From DASSOY01 sp035776675 (GTDB lineage: Bacteria; Bacillota; Bacilli; Bacillales; DASSOY01): a stretch of 14,803 nt of DNA. The position numbers were made by a program, and so were the translations under genes. The notes below the pieces were generated by a model that saw only the letters and a list, made by a program, of their open reading frames with translations, had not been told where the DNA came from and did not search any database. The number at the start of each line of letters is the position of its first letter. The first letter of the stretch is position 1. Positions 1 to 7,578 of this stretch are shown here, piece by piece. Location: contig DASTWO010000122.1 of assembly GCA_035776675.1 (NCBI GenBank), positions 1 through 14,803 on the forward strand, read 5' to 3'.

Positions 1-47
1 AACCAGCGCGGCGGAACCTGGTATAGCTTGAAATTCGTGATTTTCAT
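1..47 (-). CDS. Start of a galactonate dehydratase-like enolase-superfamily protein (partial, 3' end outside window)
   Basis: Only the first 15 codons are inside the window; they read MKITNFKLYQVPPRW. This resembles the start of D-galactonate dehydratases and related mandelate-racemase-group enzymes, whose first strand usually reads MKIT followed a few residues later by a PPRW-type motif. The ATG has a clear ribosome binding site, AAAGGAG at 58-64, ten bases upstream, and it starts 27 bases after the KDPG aldolase stop, so it is the next gene of the operon. If the assignment holds, it would dehydrate an aldonate to a 2-keto-3-deoxy acid, feeding the kinase and aldolase just upstream. Fifteen residues cannot fix the substrate, and another sugar-acid dehydratase of the same superfamily is possible. 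Confidence 0.55.
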   Translation of the reverse strand, partial: MKITNFKLYQVPPRW

Positions 48-57
48 GTATTGGAAT

Positions 58-64
58 CTCCTTT
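58..64 (-). promoter_or_regulatory. Ribosome binding site of the partial gene at 1-47
   Basis: On the minus strand this reads AAAGGAG, ten bases before the ATG at 47-45. It is the main support for a real gene start so close to the window edge. Confidence 0.65.
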
Positions 65-74
65 AATCCTAATT

Positions 75-701
75 TCAGCTAATTTTCGCTCTGAATTGCG
101 ATGCTTTTTCCGTTAGTTCTTTTAAAGTGGATTCATTGACCGGCTTTTTCGTGTCGACAAGCGCACTGCCTAAGCCAGCGGCAACCGCGCCGTTTTGAAA
201 GTATTCGCGGATGTTATCCAAATTCACTCCGCCTGTCGGCATAAGCGGAATGTGCGGAAGCGGGCCGTGAACATCTTTTAAATACTTCGGTCCCATAATA
301 TTTGCGGGGAAAACCTTGATGAGATCCGCTCCATTTTCATAAGCTGTCAGAATCTCCGTCGGCGTCATTGCACCCGGAATGCTGACTGCGCCGTACCTTT
401 TCGCCATTCGAATCGTTTCTATATTTACCGTAGGCGAAAAAATAAACTGCGCCCCGGCCATGATTGCCGCGCGTGCCGTTTCGGGATCAAGCACAGTCCC
501 GGCGCCAACCGTTACCTCATCACCAAACTCAGACGACACCTGTTCAATCAGAGACATAACACCCGGCGTTTCCGCTGTAATTTCAAGAATGTTGACGCCG
601 CCTGTTTTCAGAGCTTTGGCGATGTCAACTACCTCATCGCCCTTCGCTCCACGGATCACGGCCACCAATTGATTTTCATAAATAGATTGCAATGTGTTCA
701 T
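75..701 (-). CDS. eda: 2-keto-3-deoxy-6-phosphogluconate (KDPG) aldolase
   Basis: A 208-residue class I aldolase of the KDPG/KHG family, a cytoplasmic TIM barrel. It splits KDPG into pyruvate and glyceraldehyde 3-phosphate, the last step of the pathway served by the kinase two genes upstream. Visible family features are R17 in AVIRG, E40 in LEIT (general acid/base position), VGAGT at 65-69, SPT at 89-91, IPGAMTP at 108-114 and the Schiff-base lysine K129 in LIKVFPA. The phosphate-binding end carries PTGGV and GLGS. The position after E40 reads TAETP rather than the TLRTP-like form of the E. coli enzyme, so the substrate pocket may differ slightly. The length is normal for the family. A near-perfect AGGAGGT at 709-715 lies seven bases before the ATG. 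It may also act on KDPGal if the next gene is a galactonate dehydratase. Confidence 0.93.
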   Translation of the reverse strand: MNTLQSIYENQLVAVIRGAKGDEVVDIAKALKTGGVNILEITAETPGVMSLIEQVSSEFGDEVTVGAGTVLDPETARAAIMAGAQFIFSPTVNIETIRMAKRYGAVSIPGAMTPTEILTAYENGADLIKVFPANIMGPKYLKDVHGPLPHIPLMPTGGVNLDNIREYFQNGAVAAGLGSALVDTKKPVNESTLKELTEKASQFRAKIS

Positions 702-732
702 GATTCTTACCTCCTATATGTTACCGGGTTGC

Positions 733-1707
733 TTATTTCACTAATACTTCCGGATTCAATAAATTATTAGGCCGAGTTCCTTTTAACGCTTGCAATAGGT
801 TTTCCACAGCCTCTTCCGCCATCCCTGTTCTTGTCTCCTTTGTGGCGGAGCCAATGTGTGGAGTAAGTACAACATTATCCATTGCCATTAGCGGGCTATC
901 GAACGCTAGTGGTTCTTCTTCAAACACATCTAATCCTGCTGCCGTAATTGTACCCTTTTCAAGCGCTTTAACAAGGGACGTTTCATTAACGAGAGGCCCT
1001 CGTCCTCCGTTAATTAAAATGGCAGTTGATTTCATTTGCAGCAATTCCTTTTCATCAATCAAATGATATGTTTTATCTGTTAAGGGTAAAGTCAAACATA
1101 CATAATCCGATTCTTGCAAAAGCTCCTTCAACTCGCAGTATGTCGCACCTAACGATTTTTCAGCCTCAAAATCACGATTACGTTTATGATAAAGAACCTT
1201 CATACTAAATCCCAACGCAGCCCTTTTGGCTACCGCCTGGCCAATCCGCCCCATTCCTATGATTCCTATTGTCTTATGATGAACATCTATACCAAACCGC
1301 GCATTCCCTATGGCTTCTGTCCACTGTTTGTTACGTACGTAACGATCCAATTCTGTTATACGTCGCCCCGTCGAAAGCAATAAGCCAAAAATCAAATCCG
1401 CAGTTGTATTAACCAATGCATTAGGGGCGTTTACCGCCATTACGTGTTTTTCTGTCATTTTTTCTATATCGAAATTATCATAGCCTGCAGAAATATTCCC
1501 CACGTAACGAAGATGCGGTGCACGCTCAAAAAGGTCTTTTGTAATCGGCAATCCGGCCCCCAATAAAGCATTAGTGTTGCTAAGTTCATGTTCGAATTCA
1601 TCCTGATTTCCATCCGTAATCTCCTCAAAATACGAAACCTTGCAATGCTGCTCCAGTTTCTCCAATAAAAAATCCGGTATTTTATTGTAAACAAGTATAG
1701 AATTCAT
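733..1707 (-). CDS. D-isomer-specific 2-hydroxyacid dehydrogenase (GhrB / 2-ketogluconate reductase-like)
   Basis: A 324-residue NAD(P)-dependent dehydrogenase of the formate/glycerate dehydrogenase superfamily. The Rossmann motif is GMGRIG at 151-156, and the catalytic triad is R236 (in GGRG), E265 (in FEEEP) and H284 (in TPHIGS). Length and motif spacing fit the GyaR/GhrB group (glyoxylate, hydroxypyruvate or 2-ketogluconate reductases). In this operon it could reduce 2-ketogluconate or a related 2-keto sugar acid to the aldonate, or reduce a small 2-oxoacid released by an aldolase. The sequence alone does not decide. It lies between the KDG kinase (72-base gap) and KDPG aldolase (31-base gap). 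The start is supported by GGAG eight bases before the ATG. Confidence 0.88.
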   Translation of the reverse strand: MNSILVYNKIPDFLLEKLEQHCKVSYFEEITDGNQDEFEHELSNTNALLGAGLPITKDLFERAPHLRYVGNISAGYDNFDIEKMTEKHVMAVNAPNALVNTTADLIFGLLLSTGRRITELDRYVRNKQWTEAIGNARFGIDVHHKTIGIIGMGRIGQAVAKRAALGFSMKVLYHKRNRDFEAEKSLGATYCELKELLQESDYVCLTLPLTDKTYHLIDEKELLQMKSTAILINGGRGPLVNETSLVKALEKGTITAAGLDVFEEEPLAFDSPLMAMDNVVLTPHIGSATKETRTGMAEEAVENLLQALKGTRPNNLLNPEVLVK

Positions 1708-1779
1708 TTTATTCGCTCCAATGCGCCGCCAATCTTTGGTTTTAATGAGTATCGAATTTTTTTAAAAGGGAAATAATCC

Positions 1780-2733
1780 TTATCTATTCACATCTCCGCT
1801 ATCTTTTCCGTGAACAAACGATTCTACTCTATCCTTGTTCGGTAGGCCTTCAACATCTCCTGGAACCATCGTTACCAACGCTCCAACAGCCGCGGCTCTT
1901 TCCACAGCCTTTTCCAAACTGAGATCATCTAACAATCCTGATAAAAAACCAGCCGCAAAACCGTCACCCGCACCAACGGGATCCACCACACGTTTTACTG
2001 GAAAGGCCGAAACGAATCCGCCTCCGGCTTTCGAATAATAATAAGCTCCGTCTTCGCCCAATTTCAGCACAACTTGTGAGGCCCCGTGATCATAGAATTG
2101 CTTCGCCATCGACTCCGGATCATTTTTACCGAAAAGAAATTCTCCTTCATCCATTCCCGGCAACACAATATCCGCTTGAGCGGCAATTTCAAGTAACACT
2201 TGACGAGCCTGATCCTCCGGCCAAAGTTTCCTTCGCAAGTTGGGATCGAACACAACCGTAACCCCACGTTTTTTAGCAATGTCGATCGCCCGCATCACGG
2301 TTTCACGGCAACTTTCACTTAATGCAGGGGTGATTCCTGTAAGATGTAAATATCTCGCCTTTACAATATAGTCCTCATTCAAATCTGACGGGATCATCTT
2401 ACTCGCAGCAGATCCTTCCCGGTAATACTGAACCCTCGTCTCATCTTCCGTCACCATTTCTTTGAAATAAAGGCCCGTTGTTGCCAGCGGGTCACATTTC
2501 ACTTCATCGACATTCACACCTTCACCGCGGATAAATGACAAAATCTTCTTCCCGAATTCGTCATCTCCAAGTCGGCTGATCCAAGCAGATTGATGACCGA
2601 GCCGAGCCAATCCGATTGCTACGTTAGATTCCGCTCCACCAACTCTGGCAGTAAAATTCGTCGCATATCGCATAAAACCCGCTGATTCAGGCATCAAAAC
2701 CGCCATTGTTTCGCCTAATGTCACTACGTCCAT
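1780..2733 (-). CDS. kdgK: 2-keto-3-deoxygluconate kinase (PfkB/ribokinase family)
   Basis: A 317-residue sugar kinase that phosphorylates 2-keto-3-deoxygluconate to KDPG with ATP. It opens with the LGE strand and has the N-terminal PfkB signature GGAESNVAIGLARLG at 32-46. The substrate motif Y103-Y104-R105 followed by EGSAAS is typical of KDG kinases, where it contacts the keto acid. The C-terminal signature DPVGAGDGF holds the anion hole and the catalytic base D257. The length matches the family. AAAGGAG stands seven bases before the ATG. Placement between mannonate dehydratase and KDPG aldolase is the classical Bacillus-type arrangement for hexuronate use, supporting KDG over fructose or ribose as substrate. 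Confidence 0.92.
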   Translation of the reverse strand: MDVVTLGETMAVLMPESAGFMRYATNFTARVGGAESNVAIGLARLGHQSAWISRLGDDEFGKKILSFIRGEGVNVDEVKCDPLATTGLYFKEMVTEDETRVQYYREGSAASKMIPSDLNEDYIVKARYLHLTGITPALSESCRETVMRAIDIAKKRGVTVVFDPNLRRKLWPEDQARQVLLEIAAQADIVLPGMDEGEFLFGKNDPESMAKQFYDHGASQVVLKLGEDGAYYYSKAGGGFVSAFPVKRVVDPVGAGDGFAAGFLSGLLDDLSLEKAVERAAAVGALVTMVPGDVEGLPNKDRVESFVHGKDSGDVNR

Positions 2734-2864
2734 AGGGAGTCTCCTTTTATACTATATATCTATATCCTATCATAACTGAAAATTATTCCAGCAAGAAAAC
2801 CAACAAATTCTCTCAAACCGAACCATTAATTTCTCATTCTTTGTTGAAAACTCATATTGACTTT
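2734..2864. other. AT-rich spacer between uxuA and kdgK
   Basis: A spacer of 131 bases, tied with the uxuA leader for the longest in the window. It is strongly AT-rich, with TATA-like runs just before the kdgK ribosome binding site. No stem-loop followed by a T run and no well-spaced -35/-10 pair was found on the minus strand. A weak internal promoter or an RNA processing site is possible but not shown. Confidence 0.35.
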
Positions 2865-3914
2865 TTACCCGGATTTCTCCTTTTGAATGGCTTCCCAAAT
2901 CCCATTTAAATAAACAGCCCCCAGCGCCCTGTCAAACAGACCATATCCCGGACGCCCATCCTCATTCCAAATCATTCTTCCATGATCCGGGCGAAGGGGC
3001 CCGCTAAAACCAATGTCATCCAAGGCCTTCATGATCTGAAACACATCGATCGAACCTTCTTCCGACAGGTGGGCCGTTTCAACAAATGATTTTTCAGCAA
3101 TTCTTCTCAAATTGCGTACATGAACAAAATGAATACGTTCTTTTTGACCAAAGTAGCGAATCATTTCCGGCAATTTATTTTGAGTGTCGGCTCCAAGTGA
3201 ACCTGTACAAAATGTAATACCGTTCGAAGGGCTGTCGTAAATTCCTATCAACCGTTCGAGACTTTTTCGACCCGTTATAATTCTGGGCAAACCGAAAATC
3301 GACCATGGCGGATCATCTGGATGAATTGCCATTTCAACTCCGGCTTCCTCCGCAACAGGGATGACTTCTTTTAAAAAATAGCCTAAATTGCTCCATAAGT
3401 CCTCATCAGAAATCTGTTTGTACTGGGCCATTAAGTCACGGAGTTCATATTTTTCATAACTGGTATCCCATCCCGGCAGGGAAAGATCCCCACTCGACGT
3501 ATCCATTTTTTTTATTTCAGCGTCTTCATAAATCAAAGCAGTTGAACCATCCGGCATTTCAAAATCAAGTTTTGAGCGAGTCCAGTCAAAGACGGGCATA
3601 AAATTATAGCAAATGGTCCTCACACCGGCTTTGCCCAAATTTCGGATGGTTTGTTTATAATTTTTGATCCAACGCTGTCTTTCCGGTTTGCCAAGCTTGA
3701 TATCCTCATGCACAGGGACACTTTCGATAACCATTAATGCCAAACCTGTGGATTCGATCCTGTTTTTCAACTGAAGAATGTTCTCCATTGGCCAGACTTC
3801 ACCATGCGGAACATCATAAATGGCTGAAACTATACCTTTCATCCCGGGAATCTGTCGAATGGACGCAAGCTCTACCTTATCTTGTTCCCCAAACCAGCGA
3901 AAACTTAGATTCAT
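2865..3914 (-). CDS. uxuA: Mannonate dehydratase
   Basis: A 349-residue enzyme that removes water from D-mannonate to give 2-keto-3-deoxygluconate, a central step of glucuronate catabolism. It matches the shorter Gram-positive UxuA form. The N-terminus reads FRWFGEQD with IRQIPG at 19-24, then HGEVWP at 37-42 and the hallmark NFMPVFDWTR at 104-113. Likely metal ligands are H198 (in AIHPDDPP), C236 (in FCTGS), H265 (in HVRN) and D310 (in PDHGR). The fold is a TIM barrel. The ATG is preceded by AAGGTGATTCC. It sits directly upstream of the KDG kinase, which would use its product. No fructuronate reductase (UxuB) or uronate isomerase (UxaC) is in the window, so mannonate must come from genes elsewhere or from one of the Gfo/Idh oxidoreductases upstream. 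Confidence 0.95.
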   Translation of the reverse strand: MNLSFRWFGEQDKVELASIRQIPGMKGIVSAIYDVPHGEVWPMENILQLKNRIESTGLALMVIESVPVHEDIKLGKPERQRWIKNYKQTIRNLGKAGVRTICYNFMPVFDWTRSKLDFEMPDGSTALIYEDAEIKKMDTSSGDLSLPGWDTSYEKYELRDLMAQYKQISDEDLWSNLGYFLKEVIPVAEEAGVEMAIHPDDPPWSIFGLPRIITGRKSLERLIGIYDSPSNGITFCTGSLGADTQNKLPEMIRYFGQKERIHFVHVRNLRRIAEKSFVETAHLSEEGSIDVFQIMKALDDIGFSGPLRPDHGRMIWNEDGRPGYGLFDRALGAVYLNGIWEAIQKEKSG

Positions 3915-4045
3915 GGAATCACCTTAACCTAATAAAAGTCATTTTCCTGCACAGCATTATTCTCATTGAACAGTATCTTCATCACATTTAATCAACCCAA
4001 AACATGACGATCAAATTATTATAACTCTCATGCTATTGCAGGCTT
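3915..4045 (-). promoter_or_regulatory. Possible weak internal promoter region before uxuA
   Basis: A 131-base spacer. On the minus strand it contains a perfect TATAAT (4018-4023), but with no good -35 at the right distance. Nearer the gene, TTGGGT and GATACT are spaced by 17 bases, a weak sigma-A-like pair. No catabolite-responsive element matching the Bacillus consensus and no terminator hairpin was found. An internal promoter serving the uxuA-kdgK-eda part is plausible but unproven. Confidence 0.25.
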
Positions 4046-4930
4046 TTAAAGAGTCTCGTCAAGTTTGCCAGCTTTAGCTAGTTCGTCATCCCAATTGAGA
4101 TGGCGATATTCAGCCGTTTCTTCGGAACAGTTAAACCACTCTATAAAATCTTCCCACAACGCTATTGTCCAAGAATCGTCAATCTGTGCCGTTGAATATT
4201 TTCCTTCTTTCAAACGAATAAAACCAAAAATATCGCATATTTTCATTTTTTCAGCTTCAATAACAGTGGATTCGGCCAGATGAGCTGGAATAAAAATCAC
4301 ACCGCTTGGCGTTGCCAGCACAACGTCACCCGGCAAACAAACAGCCTTGCCTATTCGTGTTGGCACGTTCATGCCAACCATGGTGACATCCTCTATCGGA
4401 GTGGGATCGCTGCCACGATAAAATACATTGATGTTCTCAATTTCAACGATTTGCTGATTGTCACGGATCCCTCCCCAAACTATAGCTCCGCCGTTTTTCG
4501 TCCGGGAAGAGATGGCAGTCGAGAGGTTCCCGCCGACGTAAGTGCCTTCACGGATTTTATCAAACATGTCAACAACAACGACATCATCCTCTTCCAAGGA
4601 ATCGATCACCCATTGATTAAAGAAACCTTTCCTGTCTTCTTCCTGTTGTCCATAGTGGAGCAAGGTTTCGTGTAAATCGGGTCGTTTCGGAACCATAACG
4701 GAAGTTACGGCCCGTCCCACCATTACCTTATCGGGATGAATCTTTTTAAAATCGCCCTCGAATTGATAGAAATAACCTTTGTTCCAGAGTGGCTCCCAGG
4801 CTTCTTCCACGGTGATTCTTCGAATCCTTTGAAGAATGTCTGTGGATACCTTTGGCCGACCGTCGGAAAAGCGTTCCCCCTCCCAATACGGTGTCAGTTG
4901 CCTAACATCTTCCGGATTGTAAAACTTCAT
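4046..4930 (-). CDS. RraA / HMG-aldolase-fold protein, possible divalent-metal-dependent 2-keto acid aldolase
   Basis: A 294-residue protein of the RraA family (once called dimethylmenaquinone methyltransferase-like), which includes class II pyruvate aldolases such as 4-hydroxy-4-methyl-2-oxoglutarate aldolase. The core is seen from about residue 70 to 230: VGRAVT, then GGNLSTA at 133-139 and WGGIRD at 152-157. R156 and D157 match the arginine and metal-associated aspartate needed for aldolase activity, so the enzymatic branch is more likely than the RNase E inhibitor branch. It is longer than usual (family about 160-230), with roughly 65 extra N-terminal residues and an acidic, aromatic C-terminal extension. 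AGGT-type ribosome binding bases precede the ATG. Its place between two sugar-acid dehydratases suggests it cleaves a 2-keto-3-deoxy acid to pyruvate and an aldehyde. That is inference. Confidence 0.75.
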   Translation of the reverse strand: MKFYNPEDVRQLTPYWEGERFSDGRPKVSTDILQRIRRITVEEAWEPLWNKGYFYQFEGDFKKIHPDKVMVGRAVTSVMVPKRPDLHETLLHYGQQEEDRKGFFNQWVIDSLEEDDVVVVDMFDKIREGTYVGGNLSTAISSRTKNGGAIVWGGIRDNQQIVEIENINVFYRGSDPTPIEDVTMVGMNVPTRIGKAVCLPGDVVLATPSGVIFIPAHLAESTVIEAEKMKICDIFGFIRLKEGKYSTAQIDDSWTIALWEDFIEWFNCSEETAEYRHLNWDDELAKAGKLDETL

Positions 4931-5011
4931 TTGTAAACCTCATTTCTTTTGGATGCTTTGTCAAAAAGGTATGGCATAGAGATGCTTTTTTTCTAGTAGT
5001 AATCGAGCGGA

Positions 5012-6397
5012 TTAACTCCACTGTCTGTCATTGGAAAAATAGTCATTCCATTCTTCCGTCGGTTCCCATAACCCCGGGACTTCCGGATGCAGATGCTGGG
5101 CAATGACTGCATCATTCAAAGCTTCAATGCCAAGCCCCGGAGCGTCCGGTGTCGCAATAAATCCATTTTGTACAAGCGGCTTTGGCAATTGGCTGATCAT
5201 GATATCATCCCACCAATCAACATCAACGGAATGATACTCCAACGCCAGGAAGTTTTCCGTCGCTGCAGCCGTATGAACGGCCGCCAGACATGCAATGGGA
5301 CTCTCCGCCATGTGAATAGCCATTGATACGCCATGATCCTGGGCCATATCTCCGATTTTTTTGGTTTCCAAAATACCGCCCGTGGTCAATACATCGGGAT
5401 GAATGATCGATACACCGCCCGCTTCAAGCAATGGTCTGAAATTCTCCTTCAGGAAAATATCTTCTCCAGTGCAAATGGGAGTGGTCACTGAGTTGGACAG
5501 CTTGACATATTGATCGGTCAATTGCCAGGGAAGCATGTCTTCCATCCAGGCTAAATTGAATTTGTCAATCCGCGTCCCTAATTTGATGCAATCATCCACA
5601 CCAATGTGCCCAAAATGATCAATGGCCAGCGGGACTTCCTCGCCTATAATGGAACGAACATCGGCAACATACTGTTCAAGCATGTCAAATCCCTTTTCGG
5701 TTAGACGAATATGCGTGAACGGATGAGCGACATTGTTTGCATCATACAGACGATTGCGGAGCTTCCTTTTTTCCCATACCGATTGTTTGTTATTTCCTGC
5801 ATCATTCAGCACATCTGACAACTTTCTATCTTCTTCTAATAAGCCAAGAGGATCAATCAGTGTACCCGGTTCGTGAATGAGCTGATTAATCCCCAGATCC
5901 ATTTTCAGAAGGGTATAACCCTTTTCCATACGATCCTTCAAAGCTTTGCCCATGGCCTTCCCTGTATCTTTTCCATTAACATCGGTATCACAGTACATGC
6001 GGATCTGATCGCGGAATTTACCGCCAAGCATTTGATAAACAGGAATGTTATAGGCTTTGCCAGTCAGGTCCCATAAAGCAATTTCCAGGCCGCTGACGCC
6101 CCCGCCTTGACGGGCATGGCCGCCGAATTGTTTAATCCTGCGAAATAACTTATCAATGTTGCAGGGATTTTCCCCCAGAAGTCGGCTTTTTAGCATAAGT
6201 GCATAGGTTTTTTCAGCACCATCACGCACTTCTCCAAAACCTGTGATTCCCTGATTGGTAAAAACTTTAATAAGGCTGCAATGCATAGGTGCACCGACAA
6301 TATCCGCGAAACGAATATCCGTGATTTTTAATTCGGAAGGGTTGGAATACGTGTTGACGTGAGCCAATGTATTTTCATAGGTTTCCTGATCCTTCAC
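5012..6397 (-). CDS. Mandelate racemase/muconate lactonizing-family (enolase superfamily) sugar-acid dehydratase, with inserted segment
   Basis: A 461-residue member of the enolase superfamily, whose members abstract the proton next to a carboxylate, here most likely to dehydrate an aldonate or aldarate. Numbering is from the proposed GTG start. Metal ligands are D260 (IDHFGH), E286 (WMEDM) and E312 (GEDIF). The general acid/base dyad is D335 (HPDV) and H362 (IHMAES). The spacings among E312, D335 and H362 equal those in mandelate racemase. The other catalytic motif reads K165-M-D167 rather than K-x-K. About 64 residues (roughly 171-234) are inserted between this strand and D260, explaining the extra length over the usual 350-400. 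I chose GTG at 6397 because AAAGGAG (6407-6413) stands nine bases before it. The ATG at 6418, seven codons upstream, would place that Shine-Dalgarno sequence inside the gene and has none of its own at proper distance. The exact substrate is unknown. Confidence 0.82.
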   Translation of the reverse strand: MKDQETYENTLAHVNTYSNPSELKITDIRFADIVGAPMHCSLIKVFTNQGITGFGEVRDGAEKTYALMLKSRLLGENPCNIDKLFRRIKQFGGHARQGGGVSGLEIALWDLTGKAYNIPVYQMLGGKFRDQIRMYCDTDVNGKDTGKAMGKALKDRMEKGYTLLKMDLGINQLIHEPGTLIDPLGLLEEDRKLSDVLNDAGNNKQSVWEKRKLRNRLYDANNVAHPFTHIRLTEKGFDMLEQYVADVRSIIGEEVPLAIDHFGHIGVDDCIKLGTRIDKFNLAWMEDMLPWQLTDQYVKLSNSVTTPICTGEDIFLKENFRPLLEAGGVSIIHPDVLTTGGILETKKIGDMAQDHGVSMAIHMAESPIACLAAVHTAAATENFLALEYHSVDVDWWDDIMISQLPKPLVQNGFIATPDAPGLGIEALNDAVIAQHLHPEVPGLWEPTEEWNDYFSNDRQWS

Positions 6398-6406
6398 TTT
6401 CTTTTG

Positions 6407-6413
6407 CTCCTTT
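6407..6413 (-). promoter_or_regulatory. Ribosome binding site deciding the GTG start at 6397
   Basis: Minus-strand AAAGGAG, nine bases upstream of GTG 6397-6395. It lies downstream of the alternative ATG at 6418, so it can only serve the GTG. Confidence 0.6.
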
Positions 6414-6502
6414 CCCATAAACTAAAACAAAATATTATTTTCCCTCTAAATTTAGGTGGTTATATAGAGCCAAAACCTTATATTAAAATAAAATCCAGCG
6501 GG

Positions 6503-7561
6503 TTAAAACGTAATCTCGGCTCCCTTTTCACTAGACTCATAAACACCACATAAAATTTTCATCATTTCCAAACCATCCTGGACCGGGCTCAAAGTTTCCC
6601 GTTCACCAAGACAATAGGATACAAAGCAATCAATTTCATTTTGGAAGCTTTGTTCTATATTGAAATTCACACTGTCAACTTGAGGCGTTGCATTCAGAAC
6701 AGTATCATGTTTTTCCGTGATCAGGTTTAATTCGGGTTCGACCTCTGCCCCGCCCTTGTCCCCGAAAATTTTTACAGTCGTTTCATCTTGCCGGGCATGC
6801 AAAGAATAACTGACATCCACCATTAAAGAAGCGCCGTTTTCAAATCGAATCAAGGTATTGGCCATATCCTCAACATTGCTTTTATTCGGGTCATAGTCAG
6901 CGGATTTATAAGTAGTGACATGTTTGACATTCGAACGATTCCCGAGTTTGTAATACGTGTTCCCGCTGATCGACTTTACCTTCGGGCACCCCATTAAATA
7001 CCAACAGATGTCAATCACATGGATCCCGATGTCAATCAAAGGGCCGCCCCCGGATTTTTCTTTATCGGCGAACCAACCACCCGGATTGCCAAAACGCCTC
7101 AAATAAGAACCCTTTGCATAATAGATGTCGCCCAGTTCTCCGGCTTCGATAAATTCCTTCATCATTTTAATGTTAGGATCATACCGTCTCACGAAGCCGA
7201 CCTGAAGTTTTTTTCCGGTCTCCTGAACCGTATTCGCGATTTTTTCCGCTTCCTCCACTGTCGTGCTCAGTGGCTTCTCGACCAACACATGCTTTCCGGC
7301 CCGAAGGGCGGCAATCGCCATTTCCGCATGAGTGTAATTCCATGTGCAGATACTGACCGCATCAATTTCCTGATCATCCAAAAGGGCATGATAATCACCG
7401 TAAAATTTGGGCGCCCCATATTCTTGGGCTCTTTCCTTCGCCCTGTCCTCATTCAAATCACAAATCGCATGGATTTCAGCGTCTTTATTCGCGGCGTAAG
7501 ACTGTAGATGCATTCCTGAAATGGAACCTCCGCCAATGGCGCCCACCTTTAATCTGGCCAT
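6503..7561 (-). CDS. Gfo/Idh/MocA-family NAD(P)-dependent sugar oxidoreductase
   Basis: A 352-residue two-domain dehydrogenase. The N-terminal Rossmann domain has GAIGGGSISG at 7-16 and the family motif E95-K96-P97 after GKHV, where the lysine is catalytic. The C-terminal alpha/beta domain has GGGPLIDIGIHVID, with D177 and H181 in the usual active-site places, so it should be an active oxidoreductase on a cyclic sugar or inositol-like hydroxyl. The chosen start is ATG 7561, with GGGGAG (7571-7576) nine bases upstream. The in-frame ATG at 7582 would give seven extra residues and an ATGA overlap with the preceding gene, but it has a weaker ribosome binding site. The gene directly follows the TIM-barrel isomerase/epimerase, a frequent partnership in sugar catabolism. 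The substrate cannot be read from the sequence. Confidence 0.88.
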   Translation of the reverse strand: MARLKVGAIGGGSISGMHLQSYAANKDAEIHAICDLNEDRAKERAQEYGAPKFYGDYHALLDDQEIDAVSICTWNYTHAEMAIAALRAGKHVLVEKPLSTTVEEAEKIANTVQETGKKLQVGFVRRYDPNIKMMKEFIEAGELGDIYYAKGSYLRRFGNPGGWFADKEKSGGGPLIDIGIHVIDICWYLMGCPKVKSISGNTYYKLGNRSNVKHVTTYKSADYDPNKSNVEDMANTLIRFENGASLMVDVSYSLHARQDETTVKIFGDKGGAEVEPELNLITEKHDTVLNATPQVDSVNFNIEQSFQNEIDCFVSYCLGERETLSPVQDGLEMMKILCGVYESSEKGAEITF

Positions 7562-7578
7562 TTTGCTTCTCTCCCCTC

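Noticed and set aside
4280..4675. Plus-strand open frame (131 codons)
   Set aside because: It overlaps the well-supported RraA-like gene in antisense, with no family motif.
4959..4964. Perfect minus-strand TTGACA in the gap before the RraA-like gene
   Set aside because: At 17 bases downstream the sequence is GAGGTT, part of the ribosome binding site, so there is no -10 element; probably chance.
6446..6455. Palindrome CTAAATTTAG in the gap before the enolase-superfamily gene
   Set aside because: Only ten bases, AT-rich and single-copy as far as I can see; it matches no operator I recognise, so it is not called as a regulatory site.
7019..7507. Long plus-strand open frame (162 codons)
   Set aside because: It lies wholly inside the Gfo/Idh gene on the other strand, lacks a convincing ribosome binding site and shows no recognisable domain; it is a shadow of the real gene.
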